From NCBI RefSeq assembly GCF_000300855.1, contig NZ_ALJF01000006.1:62001-126000 (forward strand): a stretch of 64,000 bases of DNA, given 5' to 3'. How positions within the stretch are numbered: position 1 is the stretch's first letter; each line of letters begins with the position of its first letter. The DNA comes from Agrobacterium albertimagni AOL15. Lineage in GTDB: Bacteria > Pseudomonadota > Alphaproteobacteria > Rhizobiales > Rhizobiaceae. Positions 53,765-62,944 of the stretch are shown one piece after another. The notes below the pieces were generated by a model. The model was not told the DNA's origin. It saw only the letters and a program-made list of their open reading frames with translations, and did no database searches. Position numbers and translations under genes: made by a program.

Positions 53765-54691
53765 ATGACCTTCGCCTCTGCCGCAGCCCCTTCCGAGGCG
53801 GTACTGGATTTCGAACGCGCCTATGCACGCCACCGCGCCCGCGGCCGGGTGACCTTTCTCATCGTGACGGCGGCTCTTCTGATTGCCTTCATAGTGACGG
53901 CCGAATTCTCCAATCTTCTCAAGGTCAGCCAGATTACGCTCTCAGACGGCAGCAGGGCCGAACGGTGGATCCTGCTCGCAGGCTTGCCAAGGCTCGGCGA
54001 ATACCTTGCCAAGACAATTCCTCAGCTGTCATGGGAAACGCTTGGCGCCGATCTCGCAGCGTGGTTCTGGCGGTGGAAGGTCTGGGGCTGGCTCCTCCTC
54101 GAAACCGTGCTCATTGCCTTCATGGCGACCGCGCTTGGGGTCGCAGGCGGCTTCGTCATGTCCTTCCCGGCAGCGCGCAATCTCTCGCCCAGCAAGTGGC
54201 TGCTCTGGCTTTCGCGCCGCTATCTCGAGATCGCCCGCACTGTGCCAGAGCTCGTATTTGCGCTTATCTTCGTCTTCTGTTTCGGTGTCGGTCCGATGGC
54301 GGGCGTGCTGGCGATCGCGCTGCACACCTGCGGCGCGCTCGGCAAGCTCTATTCGGAAGTAAACGAGAACATCGATATGCGCCCGCTGGAGGGCGTCAAA
54401 TCGGCGGGCGGCAGCTGGGCCGACCAGATCCGCTATGGCGCGGTACCGCAGATCCTGCCGAACATCATCAGCTACACGCTGCTGCGTTTCGAGATCAATG
54501 TCCGCTCGTCCTCGATCATCGGCTATGTCGGCGCCGGCGGCCTGGGCCAGGAGCTTCGCACCGCCATCTCCTTGCAGGAATACACTGATCTGTCGGCGCT
54601 CTTCATCATCGTCTTCGTCACCGTCTTCGTGATCGACTGGGGCTCGGAGAAATTGCGCCACCGGATCATCGGCATGGAAAGGACCCACTGA
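53765..54691 (+). CDS. phnE: PhnE1, phosphonate ABC transporter permease
   Basis: A 308-residue inner-membrane permease of the PhnE family. Hydrophobic spans begin at about 31-45 (FLIVTAALLIAFIV) and include LLLETVLIAFMATALG, and the EAA loop reads LEGVKSAGGSWADQIRYGAVPQILPN. First of two adjacent phnE genes; the second starts on its stop codon (TGATGA overlap by one base). Confidence 0.86.
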   Translation: MTFASAAAPSEAVLDFERAYARHRARGRVTFLIVTAALLIAFIVTAEFSNLLKVSQITLSDGSRAERWILLAGLPRLGEYLAKTIPQLSWETLGADLAAWFWRWKVWGWLLLETVLIAFMATALGVAGGFVMSFPAARNLSPSKWLLWLSRRYLEIARTVPELVFALIFVFCFGVGPMAGVLAIALHTCGALGKLYSEVNENIDMRPLEGVKSAGGSWADQIRYGAVPQILPNIISYTLLRFEINVRSSSIIGYVGAGGLGQELRTAISLQEYTDLSALFIIVFVTVFVIDWGSEKLRHRIIGMERTH

Positions 54692-55551
54692 TGACGGCTA
54701 TTACCCGCGCGGAAATCCTGGCGTTGCGCCAGTCCATGCCGCTCGCCTTCCGCCCGTCCATGGGCACGCGGCTAAAGCGCTGGGGGCTGATGTTGGGCTT
54801 CTGCGCACTCTTCGCCTGGTGCCTCTATGATTTCGGCTTTTCACCGGAGCGCATCATCAACGGCCTTAGCCGCCTCGGCCGTGTTCTCTCCTTCATGTTT
54901 CCACCCCATATCTGGACAGAATGGGATCAGATAAGCGATATCCTAAAGGGCCTCGGCGAAACGCTCGCCATGGCCTTTCTCGGCACGCTGCTCGGCGCCA
55001 TTGTCGCCTTTCCGCTCTCCTTTCTCGGCGCCAAGAACATCAACCGTTTCGCCTTCTTTCGCTTCGGCGTTCGGCGCGGTTTTGACATCATTCGCGCCTT
55101 CGAAACTCTGATCCTGGCGCTCGTCTTCATCCGCGCCTTCGGCCTTGGCCCCCTTCCCGGCGTGCTCGCGATCGCGGTGGGCGAGATCGGTGTTCTTGCA
55201 AAGCTCTATGCCGAGGCGATCGAGAACATCTCCAAGAAGCCCGTCGAGGGCGTTGTTGCCTCTGGAGGGTCTCGCTCCCAAGCCATCCGCTTTGGGATGC
55301 TGCCCCAGGTCTGGCCGGTGCTTCTTTCCATCACTCTCTACAACTTCGAATCCAATGTCCGCTCAGGCACCATTCTCGGCATTGTCGGCGCCGGAGGGAT
55401 CGGCTTCATCCTATCGGACCGCATCGGCGCCTATCGATGGGATGAGGCCTGGTCGATCATCTTCCTGATCATCGCCATGGTCTATGTCATCGACGCCCTC
55501 TCCGGCGCAATCCGCGAGCGGTTCATCGGCAAATGGGAACACGCGAAATGA
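54691..55551 (+). CDS. phnE: PhnE2, phosphonate ABC transporter permease
   Basis: A 286-residue second PhnE-type permease. Spans include [18 protein letters not shown] and [18 protein letters not shown]; the EAA loop reads [29 protein letters not shown]. Two PhnE genes are common in rhizobial phn loci. It overlaps the transferase gene by 4 nt (ATGA). Confidence 0.86.
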   Translation: MTAITRAEILALRQSMPLAFRPSMGTRLKRWGLMLGFCALFAWCLYDFGFSPERIINGLSRLGRVLSFMFPPHIWTEWDQISDILKGLGETLAMAFLGTLLGAIVAFPLSFLGAKNINRFAFFRFGVRRGFDIIRAFETLILALVFIRAFGLGPLPGVLAIAVGEIGVLAKLYAEAIENISKKPVEGVVASGGSRSQAIRFGMLPQVWPVLLSITLYNFESNVRSGTILGIVGAGGIGFILSDRIGAYRWDEAWSIIFLIIAMVYVIDALSGAIRERFIGKWEHAK

Positions 55552-56195
55552 AGATGCTCTCCGAAGCTCCGACCATCCACGAAACGGCGACGGTCGTTGG
55601 TTGCGAACTCGGTAGATGGACCGAGATCCAGGCCCATGTCAGCATGCGGGAAAGTCATTTCGGCGACTATTCCTACATCGTCAAGGGCGGCAACGTCGTG
55701 TGGTCGACCATCGGCAAGTTCTGCTCGATTGCCGAAGGCGCGCGCATCAATCCCGGCAACCACGCCACCTGGCGCGCAAGCCAGCACCACTTCACCTACC
55801 GCGCGGCACAATACGGGCTGGGCGAAGACGACACCGACTTTTTCCAATGGCGAAAGGATCACTGGGTGACCATCGGCCACGACGTGTGGATCGGCCACGG
55901 TGTCACGGTGCTTGCCGGCGTGAAGATCGGCACCGGTGCGGTGATCGGCGCCGGTGCAGTCGTCTCAAAGGACGTCGAACCTTACACGATCGTCGGTGGC
56001 GTCCCCTCAAGATTGATCAAGCGGCGCTTCAGCGAGGAGCAGGCCGACGCACTGCTCGATATCGCTTGGTGGGACTGGGACCATGACAAACTGCGCAGCA
56101 ACCTTTCCGACATCCGCGAACTCTCTATCGACGCTTTCATAGACAAACATCGCCGGGAAAGGGCCTCCCCCATGTCGACACGAATTCCGGTGTAA
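55548..56195 (+). CDS. hexapeptide-repeat acyltransferase of the phn operon
   Basis: A 215-residue left-handed beta-helix transferase, with the repeats [43 protein letters not shown] and [42 protein letters not shown] (pieces; active-site-type His in GNH and GHDVWIGHG). Such transferases are recurrent in phosphonate loci and probably acetylate an aminoalkylphosphonate or another pathway compound; they are not the GNAT-type PhnO. It is the last gene of the phnC unit. The IS relic begins 170 bp later. No phnN or phnP gene follows. Confidence 0.78.
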   Translation: MKMLSEAPTIHETATVVGCELGRWTEIQAHVSMRESHFGDYSYIVKGGNVVWSTIGKFCSIAEGARINPGNHATWRASQHHFTYRAAQYGLGEDDTDFFQWRKDHWVTIGHDVWIGHGVTVLAGVKIGTGAVIGAGAVVSKDVEPYTIVGGVPSRLIKRRFSEEQADALLDIAWWDWDHDKLRSNLSDIRELSIDAFIDKHRRERASPMSTRIPV

Positions 56196-56364
56196 GTCGC
56201 GCTCGCGTAGTTACTTGAATTCCGCGGACCGCTGACGAAATGGAGGCCCTTAGTGCAGGACCTTAAATAACCAGCACAAAACCATCAAAAGAATCCCGAT
56301 TTTATGCATAGACAGAGCGCCAAGTTGGGTTACAGCTCCTGTTTGACTACTTGCCCCACTAAGT

Positions 56365-57163
56365 CCTGTTGACAAAGTATGGCAACCATGTCTTTGCAGC
56401 GGCCAGGGCGCGAAATGCTGAGAAGGATTTTCGTGTCTTGTCGTATTGGGTCGCAACGCGACGAAACTGCTTGAGGCGGCTGAACATCCGGTCGATGCGG
56501 TTGCCATCCTTCGGTGGAATGACCGGCCTGATCCCATGGATCAGGAGTTCCTCGCGCAGTTAATTGCAGTCATATCCTCTGTCGGCAAAAAACAGTCTCG
56601 GTTTGCCGACTGGTATCGCCAGCAGGTCCGGAACGGCATTGTAGTCCGAAGCCTCGCGGCCTGTCAGGACGAAGCCAAGAGGGCGCCCTTGACCGTCTGC
56701 TCTGGCGTGGATTTTCGTCGTAAAGCCGCCGCGTGATCGACCAAAAGCCCCCTGATAAGCACCCCTATAGAGCCCGCAGCCTGAGAATGGCCGCGAACCG
56801 TGGTGCTGTCGATTATGTGCTGCCAGTCATCCGTCAGCCCCAATTCAACGAGGGTCTCAAGCAGAGTGTCCCAAACACCTTGTTCGGCCCCACAGCGGAA
56901 GCGCACATAGACAGAATTCCGCTTCCCGTAGCGCTCATGCATGTCGCGCCAAGGGCATCCGACCCGAAGAACATGCAGCATGCCATTCAGGTATCGTCGA
57001 TTATCGTGCGAGGGTCGGGACTTCCTGCCGTGTTCGGTGGGCAACAGTCCCTCGATGAATCCGCCATTCCATATCCGTCAGGTCGCCGCGGGCCAAAACC
57101 GCCTCCTAAATGGCAGTCTTGAATCATGCTTCGGCTGATTTGGGAATCCACTTTGTCAACAGG
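56365..57163 (-). mobile_element. decayed IS5-family (IS427 group) element
   Basis: About 0.8 kb bounded by the 14-bp inverted repeats CCTGTTGACAAAGT (56365-56378) and its complement at 57150-57163. In between are two frames of an IS427-type transposase on the minus strand. The element lies beside the 3' end of a broken recombinase gene. The target duplication could not be assigned, so the ends are approximate. Confidence 0.75.
56370..57110 (-). pseudogene. IS427-type transposase, multiply disrupted
   Basis: The first part (from a TTG near 57092, ARGDLTDMEWR, then GLLPTEHGRKSRP, CPWRDMHERYGKRNSVYVRF, IDSTTVRGHSQAAG) is an OrfA-type half, with a frame change just after DMEWR. The second half continues as GAFGRSRGGFTTKIHARADGQG, LFFADRGYDCN, a stop (TAA), then LREELLIHGIRPVIPPKDG, and ends SRLKQFRRVATQYDKT...PYFVNRT. 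About 20 residues are missing between IPPKDG and RIDRMFSRLKQ. These defects make it inactive. Confidence 0.8.
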
Positions 57164-58001
57164 GCCTGGGTTCGCCGCATTCCCGTCGAACATTTCCGCC
57201 TGCCTGGATATATCGAGATAGCATCGCGTCAGACGTGTGGCCAAATCCAGCCCGCCATGAATCGCCGGAGAAGAGTTCGGCGGTCTGTCCGATCTTCGCC
57301 ACCCACTCTTTCACGACAATCGACAAGGCTTCTCCGGTCAGTCGCGACATGCCTACCTGCGAATGTCGGCTGACCGGTCGGAAGATTGGCCCTGAGGGGA
57401 TTTCGGCTGCCTCTAGCCATTCCTCAAGCGCCTTGACTGGGCACCAGCGCGCCCGACCGAATGGAATGCCGAGCTTGCGCCCTTTCCCCTCCTGGTCGGT
57501 CTTCGTTCTTCGGATGGTGACGATCACTCCTTTTCTGTCGAAAGCGACATCCTCCACGTTGAGCCCGACCAACTCTGAGCGGCGGAACCCGCCTGCGAAG
57601 CCCAACAGCAACAACGCTCGGTCGCGCCTGTCTTTCATCCGATGTCCGGTCATTTCCAGGGTTGAGAAAAGGTCTTCTTTCAGAAGTGGCTTCGCCTCGC
57701 GTTGAGCCATTCCCTTGATACGCTTCATGCCGCGTAGCGCCTGCTGCACAAGCTCGGATCGGCAGGGGTTCTGTTCGCCAAGAGATCGGTGAGCTTTCGA
57801 GATGCTAGCGATGTGGCGCGAGACAGTTGCGACGGCATAACCGTGCTCCGCCATCCAAGCGATGTAGCTGGCGACGATCTCGGGAGTAGCAGGCAATAAC
57901 CCACCGTGGTTCCGGAAGTGCTACAGGTCATTTCTTATTGCCCGCCGGGTCGCATCGGAAATCAAATGAGCGACGAGCGTTTGGACGGCTGAGGTGCAGC
58001 A
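57156..58001 (-). pseudogene. tyrosine recombinase gene, broken at several points
   Basis: The body (GFAGGFRRSELVGLNVEDV, RRTKTDQEGKGRKLGIPFGRARWCPVKALEEWL, SGPIFRPVSRH) is a phage-type integrase catalytic region. N-terminally, in the same frame, ATRRAIRNDL is followed by a stop (TAG) and then HFRNHGGLLPATPE. At the C-terminus the segment GDSWRAGF runs directly into GHTSDAMLSRYIQAGG, losing the usual piece between them, and the gene end runs into the IS. The catalytic HxxR His is Asp. It is a relic. Confidence 0.75.
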
Positions 58002-58177
58002 AAAAATCGGCAGGGTTAATGCATTCGATTTCACCAAGTATTTTAACATAGCGCGGGACCTTGATGCAATTGATTACACTAATTATACCACCCTGAGTTT
58101 TAACTTTACATTGAAGATCACGCTAAAATTTTTATCGCAAAGTCGATTTTCTTTTCGTTGCTGGAAATCTGCCGCTC

Positions 58178-59247
58178 TCAGCTCCGAAGGGCCTCAACTC
58201 GACAGAATGGAGGAGGTCTGCGTGGCTCTGAATGCCCCCGGCGCCTCGTGGCGAGGGGTGCGGGAAAACCCTGATTTGAAGGGTGGGCGGCCTCAGCATC
58301 TCGTCTGACGGCCTCTGTGGCGGAAAACACCTGACGACGGTCCACGAGCTCGCCTTCAACTCGGAAAACCAGTGAGCCCATGAAATGCTGCCACTGCTCC
58401 GCCGGCAGGTTTGCCATGAGCAGCTTTTGAAGCTCGGCGCAACGATAGCTGAATAGCCGTAGGGCGATCTTGCCAGCGCGGGTGTGCATGTCGAATGCAT
58501 ACTCAGGCCACCCGCCAATCAAGCGCGTCTTCGGCAGATTGGCGGTCTCCAGTCGGGCAACGCTTCCCTCCTGGTTCGACAGCAGCCAGATGAGCGGGAC
58601 AGTAAGAGGGTGTCCCTCATTCGTGCGGGTCGAATCGTAGCGGGCGACCTTAAGAACCTCAGGCGGAACTCCAATAGCGTCGTAGACAGTGAGCAGCTCA
58701 GCGAATGAACCATCACGCTCTGGGAGCCCATAAGCCGGAAAGCGCTTGGTTCCGGTGATCATCCAGGCCGCAAGAACCCGCTCACCAATCGACCGCTCCT
58801 GATCGCCAGAACTTCACACAGGTGATATGCTGATAAGTTCAAGAACCCGGACCGCTGTCGAGCAAGGTCGGGGGTGCAGGTCGGCGACTACCAGCGCGTC
58901 GCAGGCGTCCCTGATCTTCTCAGCACCGCAGAGGCGACTGACCAGATCAGCAGCCAGTGCCCCTCTCCGCCATGTTCCGCCCGCCAAGATAGCCGCCCGA
59001 AGGCAAGCAACACCTCTCCAACAAGTCGCAGGTCCGCGATGCCGACATCCTCAAGAGTGATCACCACCAGCCGCCGCCAGAAACGGGCTGGCTGTTTCTC
59101 GATCAGATATGCTGCCGCCAGTAGCGCTGTTTCAATCTCCCCGCGCCGGATGGCCTTCTGCAAGGTGGACGTGGCGAGCCAGTTATCGGGGAGGAGTGAC
59201 AGGTTTCGGATGGAGGGTAGTCGGGAGAAGTTCGTGAACAGTTGCAT
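58178..59247 (-). pseudogene. unknown protein gene split by a frameshift and a stop
   Basis: Upstream part, 59247 to about 58930: LPDNWLATSTLQKAIRRGEIETALLAAAYLIEKQPARFWRRLVVITLEDVGIADL (pieces), a helical region that reminded me weakly of clamp-loader (RarA/MgsA-like) C-terminal parts. After VLRR the frame changes to EKIRDACDALVVADLHP, then a TGA, then SSGDQERSIGERVLAAWMITGTKRFPAYG and on to 58178. All pieces join into one protein of about 350 residues if one shift and one stop are repaired. I do not recognise the family with certainty. Confidence 0.6.
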
Positions 59248-59759
59248 TTCATAGCCCTTGAAAAAAACGACTATAAAAAGGTTCCCACATTGATGAAGTT
59301 ATGTCATTGATTTTGCGTGTTTTTCTCTCAGAAAAGGCACGAATTCACAAATGTCGCCGCTACCCATTTCATGTTGCATAAGGGGGCCACTGCAGCGACC
59401 AGCATGCTGACAACCGGGTATTCTCCAGGTCAGCAGTGCCGATTTTCCACGCTCACTGCATGGTGCCTTCTACCACCCACGATGATGCCCCCCCGCTCTA
59501 GCACAGGGATCAGGCGCCTCACGTAGAATGGGTGCAACGCGAGAGCCGCCGGCAAGACTTGGTCAAGGCGAGAAGCAAGCATGCCAGCGATGGCGTTACT
59601 TCCCGCTAATGCAGGTCGCAAGCAGGGTTGCCCCCTTGATAACTGGAGTGGGATAGGTTTCGGTAGCGATGACAGCCCAGTTCCGAGGCGGATAAAAGCG
59701 GCTGACGCGATAGCACTCGAATTATTGCGGCCACCTAAGTCACATTTTGGAGATGAAGC
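59248..59759. other. 512-nt region with no supported gene
   Basis: Short frames on both strands overlap, but none has a ribosome site, family motif or sensible start. I see no RNA gene or strong repeat. The left end is the probable promoter of the broken minus-strand gene. Confidence 0.4.
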
Positions 59760-59951
59760 TTGCAAATCCAACCGACAGCGTTTGCTATCCTTATCGGCTT
59801 TGCACTGTTGAGCAGCGCCATCCTCCTGAAAAAGAACGACTTCGAAAGCTGCTTTTCAGAGTTGGCACAGCACAGACTTGAGAACAGCGAGGAACGGATG
59901 TGGGCGCATTTCACCGCTCGTATCTGCAGCGGCATCGAACCTAACAACTGA
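59760..59951 (+). CDS. small single-span membrane protein
   Basis: A 63-residue protein starting at TTG (59760) with GGAG 7 nt upstream. Residues about 6-23 (TAFAILIGFALLSSAILL) form one hydrophobic segment, then KKNDFESCFSELAQHRL, a basic-acidic helix and ARICSG near the end. It has the look of a small membrane protein with a cytoplasmic or periplasmic tail. I do not recognise the family. Shortness and the TTG start lower confidence. Confidence 0.45.
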   Translation: MQIQPTAFAILIGFALLSSAILLKKNDFESCFSELAQHRLENSEERMWAHFTARICSGIEPNN

Positions 59952-59961
59952 GATGACAGTG

Positions 59962-60204
59962 ATGACAAAAGCCGCGAAGAAACTGAGGCGGAAGCTCAAC
60001 AAGATGCAAAGCGAGCACACCAAGAGAGGCAAGCTCTCAAAAGCGCAATGGGATCGCCTCGAGCATACGCCGGCTCCTATCAAACACCGGGACCCGGACA
60101 CACCGTATGATGCCCTCCGATCTATTGATTTTACCACGAAAAAGTGTGCTGGCCCTCCCCTTCAAGGCGGCGCTCCGGGGCTGCGAAATCAGCGAAGTAG
60201 ATAG
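59962..60204 (+). CDS. small basic protein, unknown
   Basis: An 80-residue very basic protein (MTKAAKKLRRKLNKMQSEHTKRGKLSKAQWDRLEHT, pieces; many Lys/Arg early, Pro/Asp-rich middle). It begins 10 nt after the small membrane-protein gene, so they may be co-transcribed. ATG 59953 is another start. No family recognised; the region after residue 50 is low-complexity-like. Confidence 0.35.
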   Translation: MTKAAKKLRRKLNKMQSEHTKRGKLSKAQWDRLEHTPAPIKHRDPDTPYDALRSIDFTTKKCAGPPLQGGAPGLRNQRSR

Positions 60205-60498
60205 CGACAAACGCAGGAACGAGTTAGCCAATCGAGCGAATTCATCAATGAATGTAATACCCCCGCTCGAAAGGGTTAGCCAACGCAACCCCTTGTTTTA
60301 CAATCACAATGGCTAAACCTCCGGGCTCGCCAAAACCCGATTGCCCGTTCCGACTGCACGCAGTCAGCACCTCGCTACGGGCCAACTTGCAGATAGCCTC
60401 CCATCAGCGGCAAAACTGAGCATTGTCTAAAATTGTAACTGTCGGTTTGACCCGAAGTTCAGCGCTCTGTGTCCAAAGTGTCTTCAACGGAGGCACCT

Positions 60499-60972
60499 AT
60501 GACCATTTCGAAATTCAGCCTGACACTGACCGCGGTCGCTCTCTCTCTGTCCGCTTTCAACGCCAATGCGGTGCCACGCACGGGCAATGAACATGTGATC
60601 CGTTACGACCGTGGCGGCTACGTGATCGACTATGCGATCGATATGCTGAAAATGGAAAAGTCTCGGCGCCTGGTAAAGTTCGCTGGGCGCTGTGATTCCG
60701 CCTGCACCATCTACCTCGGGCTCAACAAAGCCCAGACATGCATTACCACTGCAGCCAAGTTCGGGTTCCACCTGCCGTTCGGCAGCGATCGGCGTGGCAA
60801 CCAGGTTGCAGCGAACTTCATGATGAAGAAATACCCGAAATGGGTGCATAAGTGGCTGGAAGCCAATGGCGGCCTCAGTTCCAAGCTGAAGGTCATGCCT
60901 TACTCCTATGCGAGTCAGTACATCAAGCCTTGCGAAGGCCGCACCAACATGACGCAGCAGGCAAGTTTCTGA
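60499..60972 (+). CDS. secreted ClpP/crotonase-fold-like protein, unknown
   Basis: A 157-residue protein with the signal peptide MTISKFSLTLTAVALSLSAFNANA. The mature part has GGYVIDYAIDMLKM, VKFAGRCDSACTIYLGLNKAQTCITTAAKFGFHLPFG (pieces CDSACTIYL, FGFHLP). The C-x-SACT-x-Y...FGFH pattern resembles periplasmic ClpP-like proteins (COG3904 type) in which Ser and His could be catalytic. Length is short for a protease, so an accessory or inactive role is possible. ATG 60499 is preferred. Confidence 0.6.
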   Translation: MTISKFSLTLTAVALSLSAFNANAVPRTGNEHVIRYDRGGYVIDYAIDMLKMEKSRRLVKFAGRCDSACTIYLGLNKAQTCITTAAKFGFHLPFGSDRRGNQVAANFMMKKYPKWVHKWLEANGGLSSKLKVMPYSYASQYIKPCEGRTNMTQQASF

Positions 60973-61009
60973 ACGAACATGCCAAAGCGGGTCCCGCGAC
61001 ATGAGTTCG

Positions 61010-61039
61010 AAAAAAGGCCGGGGTACTCGTTCCCCGGCC
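61010..61039 (-). terminator. rho-independent terminator of the glycine-rich protein gene
   Basis: GGCCGGGG (61016-61023) and CCCCGGCC (61032-61039) pair around an 8-nt loop; on the minus strand the stem is followed by six T (61015-61010). It ends the minus-strand gene 61067-61792 and lies between that gene and the secreted protein gene on the plus strand. Confidence 0.85.
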
Positions 61040-61066
61040 CAACAGCTCGAAACTCAAAGACTGATA

Positions 61067-61792
61067 TCAGTCCTTTTTAGGTCCGTTCCCGTTTCCACCG
61101 GCATTCTCGCTCTTGCCGTTGTTACCGCTGTTGTTATTGCCGTTGTCGTTGGACTCACTCTTGTCGGCCTGACCTTCGCTGGCAACTCCATTACCGCCAC
61201 CGTTGCCACCACCGACACCCCGATTGCCACCGCTAGTGGCGTCGTCACTGTTGGCGGCACGGCCTTCATTCGCAGTCCCATTCCCACCGCCATTGCCGCC
61301 GCCGTTACCGCGGTTGCCGCTGCCGGCATTGCCATCGCCGTCGGTGCTGCCACCGGTGCCTGTGCCTGCGCCAGCGTCACCATCACTTGGGCCGCCGGTG
61401 CTGCCCTCGCTTGCCTGACCGCCGTTAGAATTGTCAGCGACCTCCGTGGCACCCGCACCGCTGCCAGAGTTGACCGCGGCACCTCCACCAAAGCCACCAA
61501 AGACAGCCTCGACGAAGGACCTTTCGCTGCGAGCGCCGCCTTCGGAAGAACCAGTACGAGAAGCGGGTGCTGCGGCTGTGGATGCGCGCGCAGAACAGGC
61601 GGTAACGACCGATTTGTATTCTTTCCGGACCTTTTCCAGCGCCGCAAGGTCACCAGACATGAGTGCTGCTTCGCAGGCACTATTCGCCATGGAAACCAAT
61701 TGAGCGCGTGTCTGCTTAGCCACTGCTTCCGAATTCAAGCCGAAGAGAACCGTCACTGCCGCAGCAGCGAACAACGCTTTATTACCATACAT
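61067..61792 (-). CDS. secreted glycine/asparagine/serine-rich repeat protein
   Basis: A 241-residue protein. MYGNKALFAAAAVTVLFGLNSEAVA is a signal peptide, followed by an Ala/Glu-rich helical part (MANSACEAALMSGDLAALEKVRKEYKSVV) and, from about residue 100, a long Gly/Asn/Ser-rich tail of low complexity (GGGNGGGNG repeats). The start ATG at 61792 has GAGG upstream; longer frames upstream are unconvincing. The tail suggests an adhesive, cell-surface or matrix role, but nothing specific can be named. Its antisense frame looks hydrophobic but is a shadow. Confidence 0.6.
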   Translation of the reverse strand: MYGNKALFAAAAVTVLFGLNSEAVAKQTRAQLVSMANSACEAALMSGDLAALEKVRKEYKSVVTACSARASTAAAPASRTGSSEGGARSERSFVEAVFGGFGGGAAVNSGSGAGATEVADNSNGGQASEGSTGGPSDGDAGAGTGTGGSTDGDGNAGSGNRGNGGGNGGGNGTANEGRAANSDDATSGGNRGVGGGNGGGNGVASEGQADKSESNDNGNNNSGNNGKSENAGGNGNGPKKD

Positions 61793-61997
61793 AAGGGGAA
61801 CCTCTGAGAATGCGGCAGCAGCCATCCGCGCCTTTAACGGTCTGTTAGTCACAAATGCATCTATGCGCAAGATCTTTTTAGAGATGCATAATTTAACGTT
61901 AACGAGCAAACGGAAGCGGCAACGCCGCATGCGGCCGAGGCAAGCCTCATGCTGTTGCTGGACACCGCAAATGTATCGGCGAATGGCACCCAGCTGG

Positions 61998-62025
61998 GGC
62001 TGCCGACCGCGCAAGGTCGGCAGCC
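61998..62025 (-). terminator. hairpin after the minus-strand gene at 62078
   Basis: GGCTGCCGACC and GGTCGGCAGCC form a perfect 11-bp stem around a 6-nt loop, 53 nt downstream of the 62078 stop. No T-run follows, so it is a terminator-like or protective hairpin. Confidence 0.45.
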
Positions 62026-62077
62026 GTTAGAAATTGTAGCCCGGCCTACCAGACGATCCGTCTAGCGACGGGAATCG

Positions 62078-62449
62078 TCAGGCGTCCGCCGTCTCGCGAA
62101 CATCGTCGAGCAGGAAATGCACCACCACATACTGTATCGAGTAGGGACGGCCTGCGTCGGAGACGCTTTCGACCGAGCCGCCGTCGGCGGGGTGCCATTG
62201 GCTGTAATGGGGATTGTTGACGATCAGCGTGATCGCCTTGCCGGCATATTGGCCCTGCAGGCGGTAGCGTGCTTCGGCCAGTGGCCAGATGCGTTCGAAG
62301 TCGGCCTGCGTCAGGCGCACCTTGAGTGCCTGGCGACGGATCGCTTCACTGTGCGCACCATCCTCACGGGTTCGGGCCGGACTGGTCAGCGTGACCTCCT
62401 CCGCACCATCGAGAAGTGAACTGAATTCCTCCGGCCACATACGTCTCAT
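62078..62449 (-). CDS. unknown conserved-looking small protein
   Basis: A 123-residue protein beginning MRRMWPEEFSSLLDGAEEVTL with GGAGC 10 nt upstream of the start. Later pieces are IRRQALKVRLTQADFERIWPLAEARYRL, AGKAITLIVNNPHYSQWHP and PYSIQYVVVHFLLDDVRE. It looks like a compact mixed alpha/beta soluble protein. I do not recognise the family. The frame extends further upstream to 62572 with non-typical sequence. Confidence 0.5.
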   Translation of the reverse strand: MRRMWPEEFSSLLDGAEEVTLTSPARTREDGAHSEAIRRQALKVRLTQADFERIWPLAEARYRLQGQYAGKAITLIVNNPHYSQWHPADGGSVESVSDAGRPYSIQYVVVHFLLDDVRETADA

Positions 62450-62596
62450 AACAGTGCTCCTCCCCGAGCGCGTTGATGGTGACAGGGGGAGTGTAGCGTG
62501 TCTTGCGCCGGAAACAACGTCAGATCGGGCAATCACCGAACGACGCGTGAACGGCGCCACGCGATTGCCCATCTGGGCAGGCTTCGAACCGGCTAT

Positions 62597-62917
62597 TTAT
62601 TCGGTGCAGCCGGTGTCCTTCAGCGCCTGGGCGTGGAAGCGGCGCAGTGCGGCCTCGATATCGGTCTTGCTCAGCGAGTGCCCGGCGGTCGCCAGATCCC
62701 GCGACAGCCGCGCGATCACGTCGCTGTCGCCGGTCACCACATGATCGACCGCGTGCAGATCGCGCGCGTAGCGCCCGAGGTCATCGCCGGTAAAACCGAT
62801 CAGCGACCCTGCCCAGTAGCCGGCGAGCAGGTTGCGGCGGGCGCGGATGCTGCCGAGCCCGTCTTCCTCATGCGGGTGAGCGGATTGGGCAGCGGTTTTG
62901 ACAATGGTAAGCGGCAT
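62597..62917 (-). CDS. DUF1476 family protein (ATPase zeta-subunit-like)
   Basis: A 106-residue protein whose core, ARRNLLAGYWAGSLIGFTGDDLGRYARDLHAVD, ARLSRDLATAGHSLSKTDIEAALRRF, matches DUF1476, the family of the alphaproteobacterial F1FO-ATPase inhibitor subunit zeta. The zeta subunit is a small helical bundle protein. The ATG at 62917 is preferred because AGGAGG lies 11 nt upstream; an ATG at 62941 is possible. The N-terminus is unlike classical zeta, so this may be an accessory paralogue rather than the essential subunit. Confidence 0.65.
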   Translation of the reverse strand: MPLTIVKTAAQSAHPHEEDGLGSIRARRNLLAGYWAGSLIGFTGDDLGRYARDLHAVDHVVTGDSDVIARLSRDLATAGHSLSKTDIEAALRRFHAQALKDTGCTE

Positions 62918-62944
62918 GGGTTGAAGTTCCTCCTCGGTCATGAA

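Noticed and set aside
61001-61807. A 268-codon plus-strand frame with a hydrophobic-looking protein
   Set aside because: It is the complement of the glycine/asparagine-rich gene; Gly and Asn codons read backwards give Ala/Val/Thr. The minus strand has a signal peptide, ribosome site and terminator.
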